Below are positions 1 through 3,891 of a stretch of DNA of 6,989 nt, piece after piece. Each line of letters starts with the position of its first letter. The stretch's first letter is position 1. The notes beneath the pieces are model-generated. The model saw only the letters and a program-made list of their open reading frames with translations. It was not told where the DNA came from and did not search any database. The translations under genes were made by a program, and so were the position numbers. The stretch spans positions 1 to 6,989 of the forward strand of contig JAFVEU010000183.1 in assembly GCA_017475845.1 (NCBI GenBank). Direction: 5' to 3'. Source of the DNA: Lachnospiraceae bacterium. GTDB lineage: Bacteria; Bacillota; Clostridia; Lachnospirales; Lachnospiraceae.

Positions 1-673
1 AGTAAGGGATGATATGCTTTCCGAAATCAAGGCTGGACTGGTCCGCAAGAGCGAGGAGCGCTTCCTTTAAGATATTACATGAGAAAATGTAGATACCCAT
101 GGAGGCCAGATTGCTCCTTGGATGCTCGGGCTTCTCCTCGAATTCGGTGATCTGCCTGTTGTCATCCGTGATGACTATTCCGAAACGCCTGGCTTCCTCC
201 ATGGAAACAGGCATGGCAGCTATGGTGACAGCCGCGTCATTTTCCTTATGGAAGTCCAGCATCACTTCATAGTCCATCTTGTATATGTGGTCGCCGGATA
301 AGATCAGTACATAGTCGGGATTGAAGCTCTCCATATACTCGATATTCTGCAGTATGGCGTTGGCAGTTCCCGTGTACCATTCACTGTTTACATTCTTCTC
401 AAAGGGCGGAAGAACGGAAACGCCGCCGATATAACGGTCCAGATCCCAGGGCGTTCCGATACCGATATGGGAATTGAGCTTCAGGGGCTGATACTGTGTC
501 AGCACTCCCACCGTGTCAATACCTGAATTGATGCAGTTGCTCAAAGGGAAATCGATTATCCTGTATTTCCCGCCGAAGGGCACTGCAGGCTTTGCCATGT
601 GGGTGGTAAGGACGCCAAGTCTGCTTCCCTGTCCCCCCGCCAGAAGCATGGCGATTATCTCTTTTTTGATCAT
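1..673 (-). CDS. glgC: glucose-1-phosphate adenylyltransferase, N-terminal part (runs off left edge)
   Basis: This gene makes ADP-glucose from glucose-1-phosphate and ATP, the committed cytoplasmic step of bacterial glycogen synthesis. The first 224 residues are present, of roughly 380-420 in the family, so the C-terminal beta-helix domain lies outside the window. Visible nucleotidyltransferase motifs are the N-terminal nucleotide loop AGGQGSRLGVLT (12-23), KPAVPFGGKYRIIDFPLSNC (28-47), the substrate-loop region EWYTGTANAILQN (98-110), SGDHIYKMDY (126-135) with the catalytic-type Asp128, and FEEKPEHP (178-185), with Lys181 at the usual glucose-1-phosphate site. Two in-frame ATGs lie 6 bases apart (679 and 673). 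I chose 673 because GAGG at 685-682 is then 8 nt upstream, whereas it would be only 2 nt from 679; the family also usually begins MKKE. The gene is transcribed away from the repeat array. The identification is secure. Confidence 0.97.
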   Translation of the reverse strand, partial: MIKKEIIAMLLAGGQGSRLGVLTTHMAKPAVPFGGKYRIIDFPLSNCINSGIDTVGVLTQYQPLKLNSHIGIGTPWDLDRYIGGVSVLPPFEKNVNSEWYTGTANAILQNIEYMESFNPDYVLILSGDHIYKMDYEVMLDFHKENDAAVTIAAMPVSMEEARRFGIVITDDNRQITEFEEKPEHPRSNLASMGIYIFSCNILKEALLALADQSSLDFGKHIIPY

Positions 674-745
674 CAGCATTACCTCGACAAGTCTTATTTT
701 CCCTGCAGCCGGAAACAAGAAATGACTGCACAGAATATGCTAATG

Positions 746-774
746 ATTATACAACGGTTTAGGGGATTTGTGTA
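746..774 (-). promoter_or_regulatory. candidate sigma-A promoter of glgC
   Basis: On the minus strand a perfect TATAAT (751-746) is preceded by TACACA (774-769, four of six matches to TTGACA) at a 17-nt spacing. Transcription would begin near 739 and give a leader of about 66 nt before the glgC ATG. Spacing and -10 are good but the -35 is weak, and the surrounding DNA is AT-rich, so chance matches are likely. Confidence 0.5.
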
Positions 775-817
775 TATTTTTTATAAAAAAACTTGCTATG
801 GGGAAAATTTTTTGTAA

Positions 818-826
818 ATTATAACA
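818..826 (-). promoter_or_regulatory. possible second glgC promoter (extended -10)
   Basis: The minus strand reads TGTTATAAT at 826-818, an exact extended -10 element. No TTGACA-like box lies 17-18 nt upstream, where the DNA is GC-rich. Extended -10 promoters can work without a -35, so this could give a longer glgC leader of about 138 nt. It is weaker than the site at 746-774 and may be coincidental. Confidence 0.25.
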
Positions 827-869
827 AGAGCGACCGGGGCGGGGTGGCTGTCTATTCTCATAAACCGGG

Positions 870-898
870 TTGACAGACAGGCGCCGGGGGATTATAGT
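870..898 (+). promoter_or_regulatory. strong sigma-A type promoter reading into the repeat array
   Basis: A perfect TTGACA at 870-875 is followed after exactly 17 nt by TATAGT at 893-898 (five of six matches to TATAAT). Predicted transcription starts near 905. No gene begins until 1476, so the promoter would transcribe the whole hairpin array as a leader of about 570 nt before the nuclease-like gene. I saw no better promoter between the array and the gene. The match is seen in the sequence; use in the cell is inferred. Confidence 0.6.
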
Positions 899-1475
899 CT
901 TCTCTATTCTATGTAGTTCTTTTATTTGGCATTTCGCCGAACCATTCCAATTTGAAAAACTGCACTTCGTGCCCTCTTGAAACAACGCAAGGTCCGAGAA
1001 TACTTGCCCCCGGGGCGTTATAAGCGGAAAGGCAAGTAAAAACGAGGTCGCGTAAGCAGAGAAGTACTTGCCTCCGGGGCGTTTTGAGCTGAAAGGCAAG
1101 TAAAAAGGAAGGAGCGTAAGCAGAGAATTACTTGCCCCCGGGGCGTAATGAGCGGAAAGGCAAGTAAAAAGGAAGGAGCGTAAGCAGAGAAGTACTTGCC
1201 CCCGGGGCGTATTAAGCGAAAAGGCAAGTAAAAAAGAAGGAGCGTAAACAGAGAAGTACTTGCCCCCGGGGCGTAATGAGCGAAAAGGCAAGTAAAAACG
1301 AAGGAGTGTAAACAGGGAAGTACTTGCCCCGGGGCGTATTGAGCTGAAAGGCAAGTAAAAACGAGGTCGCGTAAACAGAGAAGTACTTGCCCCGGGGCGT
1401 AATGAGCTGAAAGGCAAGTAAACCGGGACGGAATGCCGTGAAAAGAATGAAAACTGACAAGGAGGATAAGAAAAC
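899..1475 (+). other. long predicted 5' leader of the nuclease-like gene
   Basis: This stretch has no convincing gene on either strand. It starts at the predicted transcript start after the promoter at 870-898 and runs to the ATG at 1476. It contains a small hairpin with six pairs, one of them G-U, at about 925-941 (TTTGGC...GCCGAA). The seven-unit repeat array follows at 1001-1420. A short ACGG/CCGT hairpin (1428-1439) lies just before the ribosome binding site GGAGG (1461-1465, 10 nt before the ATG). The leader may be regulatory, or may be processed into small RNAs. No U-run follows any hairpin, so the hairpins do not look like classical intrinsic terminators on the plus strand. Confidence 0.5.
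1001..1420 (+). repeat. tandem array of seven hairpin units, 63-64 bp period
   Basis: Seven units begin at 1001, 1065, 1129, 1193, 1257, 1321 and 1384. Each opens with TACTTGCC and closes with its exact reverse complement GGCAAGTA, enclosing a 22-nt loop (21 nt in the last two, which lack one C). The loop starts CCCGGGGCGT, then varies over four or five A/T-rich positions, then continues AGC and a purine run. All seven pairs of arms are identical, so variation is confined to the loops and spacers. The six 26-nt spacers resemble each other (AAAA, purine-rich middle, GTAARCAG, GAAG), so this is a true tandem repeat and not a CRISPR. Spacers 1 and 6 share CGAGGTCGCG; spacers 2-5 carry a GAAGGAG-type version. 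A 64-bp period is close to six helical turns, so the sites would face the same side of the DNA. Confidence 0.95.
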
Positions 1476-2273
1476 ATGGAGAATTATAAGGAAAGATTAG
1501 AGGAACAATTGAAAGAAATCGATAATCTGATCATGCAGACTGAAAAGTCTGTGATGAAAAGCGGCGATCTGCCGTCTCAAAGAGTGAAGACCAGTAAAGG
1601 AAACGGACATGACCAGTTTCTGTGGGTGGATAGAACTACGGGAGAGAGGAGATATATCAGGGCAGAGGAAAAGGATGCTTTGAAAAAGGTAGTCCAGCGT
1701 GATTACGAGGTGGCCGTCAACATAAAGCTAAAGCAGATAAGGAAACCCCTTGAAAGATTCCTGAAAGAGTATGACGTTTCTGAAATTGACAGGATATATC
1801 AAAAAATGGCTGATTCAAAGAAGAAACTTGTAACACCGGTCTTAGAAACAGATGAAATGTTCCTGAACAGATGGAGAAATGCAAAATACGATCCGATGCC
1901 GATAGATAATGAAACCGAGTTTTACTCAAAAAGCGGGATCAGGGTGAGGTCAAAATCAGAGCTTATGATCGCGGATGAGCTGGAAGAGAGGGGTATCCCT
2001 TACCGTTATGAAATACCTTTGTATTTAAGGAGGGCAGGAAACATCCGGCCGGATTTCCTGTGCCTGAATGTCAGGACGAGAAGAGAATTCATTTGGGAGC
2101 ACTTTGGAATGATGGACAATATTGCGTATGCCAATAAAAACGTGACAAAGCTCCAGAGCTACGCACAGGACGGCTATATCCCGGGAAAGAACATGATAAT
2201 TACATTTGAAACTTCCCAGTGCCCGATCAGCACCGTAACGATCAGAACGATGATAGAGGAGTATCTCCTGTAA
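1476..2273 (+). CDS. PD-(D/E)XK nuclease-like protein of unknown function
   Basis: This 265-residue cytoplasmic-looking protein has no signal peptide or membrane segment. Residues 1-25 and 62-115 are charged and heptad-like, probably helical or coiled-coil. The segment QFLWVDRTTGERRYIRAEE (47-65) resembles the substrate-like head seen in many uncharacterised Lachnospiraceae proteins. Residues 155-245 look like a PD-(D/E)XK fold: VRSKSELMIADELEERGIPY (157-176) with Glu162 in the first helix, then RPDF (191-194) with Asp193, then FIWEHFGMMDN (205-215) with Glu208, followed by Lys221 and Lys225. The usual ExK is here E-H, a variation seen in divergent members of the fold. The start is supported by GGAGG at 1461-1465, 10 nt upstream. 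Its leader carries the hairpin array, and the gene is convergent with the toxin-antitoxin-like operon. I recall similar proteins as common, mostly unnamed genes in gut Clostridia; the substrate is unknown and nuclease activity is inferred. Confidence 0.85.
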   Translation: MENYKERLEEQLKEIDNLIMQTEKSVMKSGDLPSQRVKTSKGNGHDQFLWVDRTTGERRYIRAEEKDALKKVVQRDYEVAVNIKLKQIRKPLERFLKEYDVSEIDRIYQKMADSKKKLVTPVLETDEMFLNRWRNAKYDPMPIDNETEFYSKSGIRVRSKSELMIADELEERGIPYRYEIPLYLRRAGNIRPDFLCLNVRTRREFIWEHFGMMDNIAYANKNVTKLQSYAQDGYIPGKNMIITFETSQCPISTVTIRTMIEEYLL

Positions 2274-2291
2274 AACCGGCGGGATCCTTAA

Positions 2292-2369
2292 ATGAAGCGT
2301 AAAGACCCCTTTCTGTTTGATCAGATCATATTTATGGCTTTAGTGTTGATCCTATTATGCTGCCCCTGA
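2292..2369 (+). CDS. possible 25-residue hydrophobic peptide
   Basis: A short frame begins ATG at 2292, 18 bases after the nuclease-like stop codon, and ends TGA at 2367-2369. The peptide starts basic (MKRKDP) and continues with a hydrophobic stretch (IIFMALVLILLCCP), like a tiny membrane peptide. A weak GGGA (2281-2284) lies upstream. It could be cotranscribed with the nuclease-like gene, but chance frames of this length are common and no homology can be judged from sequence alone. Confidence 0.15.
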   Translation: MKRKDPFLFDQIIFMALVLILLCCP

Positions 2370-2414
2370 ATTGTGAGCAAGAGAAGATTACCTGATGCAA
2401 GAGTGATTTCAAGG

Positions 2415-3125
2415 TTAGTGCAGTTTTTTCCTTACGGATGCAATGATATCATTAACGTTGTCGTTTTTTAACGCATCAGGATAATCTTCCTGAAATTTTA
2501 ACAACAGAGATTTGTTTTCAATTTCTGTCTGACGCACTTTATTATAGAGTTCTTCATACTCGTTATTTTCAATAGCTTTTTCGATGAACAGCCGGGAAAT
2601 ATCGGGAAGCTTTTCATAAGCTCCATACATATCTTCCGCAGACTTTATAATGCTATTCATATTTATTGGGTTCCCGGCTTTTTTATGTTCCCATAGAACT
2701 CCGATCACATCAGAGAGATCATATTTGTACTGTCGCCCGGACATCAGCTTCATGACTATCAGATATTCTCCTGATATGGTTCGTACATTTATGACATTAG
2801 AAAATGTTTTATAAAATCTGGAATAAAGAATGATTTTTGGAGTATATGATGTGGTTTTCATGAAATCAGCATTGAGCCAGCCGTTAGGCAAACCATGTTT
2901 ATCACCAATATAGTTAATAGAATCTTTAATTGATGAAGAGGCCTCAATTATAGCGTCCATATCGTAGGTGCTTTCTCTGAACCCGTAATTGATAACTACT
3001 GCAGCACCTCCGATGAGAATTATTTCTACCGGCATGGACCTTCCGTTTTTTCTTCTGTAATCTTTCGCAAGCTCCCGTAAGTACGAGTCAAGGTTTTCTT
3101 TATTAAAAGGGTGATCAAATAACAT
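2415..3125 (-). CDS. AbiEii/DUF6036-like nucleotidyltransferase, probable toxin
   Basis: This 236-residue protein resembles the minimal nucleotidyltransferases of the AbiEii / DUF6036 group, whose characterised relatives act as toxins by transferring nucleotides to RNA such as tRNA. Visible features are the IILIGGAAVVINYG segment (35-48) with the Gly39-Gly40 of the fold, then ESTYDMDAII (51-60) with Asp55 and Asp57 as the metal-binding DxD-type pair. LIVMKLMSGRQYKYDLSDV (122-140) matches the family's MKL-x-x-GR-x-x-x-x-D helix with Lys126 and Asp136. The C-terminal 60 residues are charged and helical. The gene is second in an operon: its ATG at 3125 overlaps the end of the XRE regulator gene by 11 bp, with GAGG (3135-3132) about 6 nt upstream, suggesting coupled translation. 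The sequence is AT-rich compared with mfd. RNA-modifying toxicity is inferred from the family; the target is unknown. Confidence 0.85.
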   Translation of the reverse strand: MLFDHPFNKENLDSYLRELAKDYRRKNGRSMPVEIILIGGAAVVINYGFRESTYDMDAIIEASSSIKDSINYIGDKHGLPNGWLNADFMKTTSYTPKIILYSRFYKTFSNVINVRTISGEYLIVMKLMSGRQYKYDLSDVIGVLWEHKKAGNPINMNSIIKSAEDMYGAYEKLPDISRLFIEKAIENNEYEELYNKVRQTEIENKSLLLKFQEDYPDALKNDNVNDIIASVRKKLH

Positions 3126-3687
3126 TTCGCACCTCGCTTTCTATAATGTTAAAACGTTTGAATTCAGGGATTGCTTCTTTTTCCGCTTTTTTTAAGGGCT
3201 CGTCTGAATCCAGGACTTCACTGGTGACTAAAACTCCGGAAGGAAATACCGGTTTTTCCAGTTTCTGCGAACGGATATCATCATATTTTGTGCAGATCGG
3301 GACATTGTTTACTCTTGATATGTAATCGAGCATCCCAAGAAGATACATGGATTCTATATACCATTGCCTTCTGTAAAGCCTTCGTATTTCGTCCTTTTGC
3401 AGAACTTCAACGATAAATTCCATATCACCTTTATCTTTCACATAATGACAGACATTTCCCTTAAAGGTTTCAAAATCACACCGTTGAAGCGGTTTATCGA
3501 TTTCAAGAATGTCTTCAACTGTAACATCGAGGGCCTTAGAGATTTTATACAGTGTTTCGGCGGAGCATTTATCAATATCGGTCCTGCCATTGCATATGTC
3601 GTTGATCGTGGTCTGAGGGATGCCGCTTTCTTTGCTCAGTTTGTACATTGTCATCCCAATTTCTTTCATTCTGTCGTTGATAAACAT
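3115..3687 (-). CDS. XRE-family helix-turn-helix regulator, probable antitoxin
   Basis: This 190-residue protein has an N-terminal Cro/CI-type DNA-binding domain (about 4-62). It contains YKLSKESGIPQTTINDICNG (15-34), in which YKLSKESG and QTTINDICNG form the helix-turn-helix, and ends in KALDVTVEDILE (51-62). Residues 75-190 form a separate domain with WYIESMYLLGMLDYISRVNN (109-128), KYDDIRSQKL (134-143) and a C-terminal EAIPEFKRFNIIESEVRN (171-188). I recall this C-terminal type next to nucleotidyltransferase genes in Clostridia, which suggests it binds or neutralises the partner. The start ATG at 3687 has GGAGAG (3699-3694) 6 nt upstream. It is the first gene of the operon, overlapping the nucleotidyltransferase gene by 11 bp, and two inverted repeats in its promoter suggest it represses itself. 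The DNA-binding role is well supported; the antitoxin role is inferred. Confidence 0.9.
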   Translation of the reverse strand: MFINDRMKEIGMTMYKLSKESGIPQTTINDICNGRTDIDKCSAETLYKISKALDVTVEDILEIDKPLQRCDFETFKGNVCHYVKDKGDMEFIVEVLQKDEIRRLYRRQWYIESMYLLGMLDYISRVNNVPICTKYDDIRSQKLEKPVFPSGVLVTSEVLDSDEPLKKAEKEAIPEFKRFNIIESEVRNVI

Positions 3688-3706
3688 ATTTTTCTCTCCA
3701 TTCAGC

Positions 3707-3719
3707 TAAAACCGTTTTA
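3707..3719. repeat. 13-bp inverted repeat in the regulator leader
   Basis: TAAAAC-C-GTTTTA is a perfect 6-bp inverted repeat around one base, located between the predicted transcript start and the ribosome binding site of the XRE gene. Its sequence differs from the two operators upstream. The loop is too small for a stable hairpin at full length, so it is either a minor protein site or chance in AT-rich DNA. Confidence 0.3.
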
Positions 3720-3726
3720 AGCGATC

Positions 3727-3748
3727 ATACATCGGTTGGCCGATGTAT
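3727..3748. promoter_or_regulatory. operator O1 of the XRE-nucleotidyltransferase operon
   Basis: ATACATCGG-TTGG-CCGATGTAT is a perfect inverted repeat with 9-bp arms and a 4-bp centre. It lies about 7-28 bases downstream of the predicted start of transcription of the XRE operon, where a bound dimer would block early elongation or open-complex formation. It shares ATCGG-N4-CCGAT with the second site 35 bp away, centre to centre. The XRE protein encoded next to it is the most likely ligand. Confidence 0.8.
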
Positions 3749-3760
3749 ATCCGCACCCAG

Positions 3761-3789
3761 AGTATATCGGCATACCGATGTATTGTCAA
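3761..3789 (-). promoter_or_regulatory. promoter of the XRE-nucleotidyltransferase operon
   Basis: On the minus strand a perfect TTGACA (3789-3784) is followed after 17 nt by TATACT (3766-3761, five of six). Transcription should start near 3754, giving a leader of about 67 nt before the ATG at 3687. This is one of the clearest promoters in the window. Operator O2 fills its spacer and O1 lies immediately downstream. Confidence 0.85.
3762..3783. promoter_or_regulatory. operator O2 within the promoter spacer
   Basis: GTATATCGG-CATA-CCGATGTAT has 9-bp arms matching at seven of nine positions, with the core ATCGG-N4-CCGAT shared with O1. It covers the entire -35/-10 spacer and most of the -10 box of the XRE operon promoter, so occupancy would exclude RNA polymerase. 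The imperfect arm is the one overlapping the -10 sequence, a likely compromise between operator and promoter sequence. Confidence 0.78.
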
Positions 3790-3791
3790 GC

Positions 3792-3820
3792 TTGATATTA
3801 TCGCAAATTTCCTTTATCAT
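3792..3820 (+). promoter_or_regulatory. candidate mfd promoter
   Basis: TTGATA (3792-3797, five of six matches to TTGACA) is followed after 17 nt by TATCAT (3815-3820, five of six). Transcription would start near 3827 and leave a leader of about 65 nt before the mfd ATG. Only 2 bp separate its -35 box from that of the divergent XRE promoter, so two polymerases could hardly bind together. Confidence 0.55.
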
Positions 3821-3855
3821 CCTCAGATATAGAAAATCCGTGACCGGAAGAACCG

Positions 3856-3871
3856 AAAAGTTACGACTTTT
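3856..3871 (+). repeat. short inverted repeat in the mfd leader
   Basis: AAAAGT-TACG-ACTTTT is a perfect 6-bp inverted repeat with a 4-base loop, located about 20 nt before the mfd start codon. As RNA it would be a weak A/U-rich hairpin near the ribosome binding site. No function can be assigned. Confidence 0.3.
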
Positions 3872-3891
3872 GTCATATCAGCAGGATCACT

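Noticed and set aside
1135..1180. Short peptide frame inside unit 3 (ATG AGC GGA ... ending TAA)
   Set aside because: The ATG occurs only in some units (3, 5 and 7) and is lost in the others by loop changes, so it is not a conserved coding element.
1001..1420. CRISPR array
   Set aside because: The sequences between the palindromic units are near copies of one another rather than unique, and no cas genes are present. It is a tandem repeat.
740..1477. Minus-strand 245-residue open frame across the repeat array, with further open frames at 1018-1227 and 1212-1460
   Set aside because: The unit has no stop codons in most minus-strand frames, so all frames stay open. A 64-bp period is not a multiple of three, so the peptide changes frame at each unit, and no ribosome binding site precedes the ATG at 1477. 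It is a composition artefact of the array.
2274..2414. Bidirectional terminator between the convergent genes
   Set aside because: Only a weak 5-bp stem (GATCA/TGATC with a long loop) was found and no GC-rich hairpin with a T-run on either strand, so no terminator is called.
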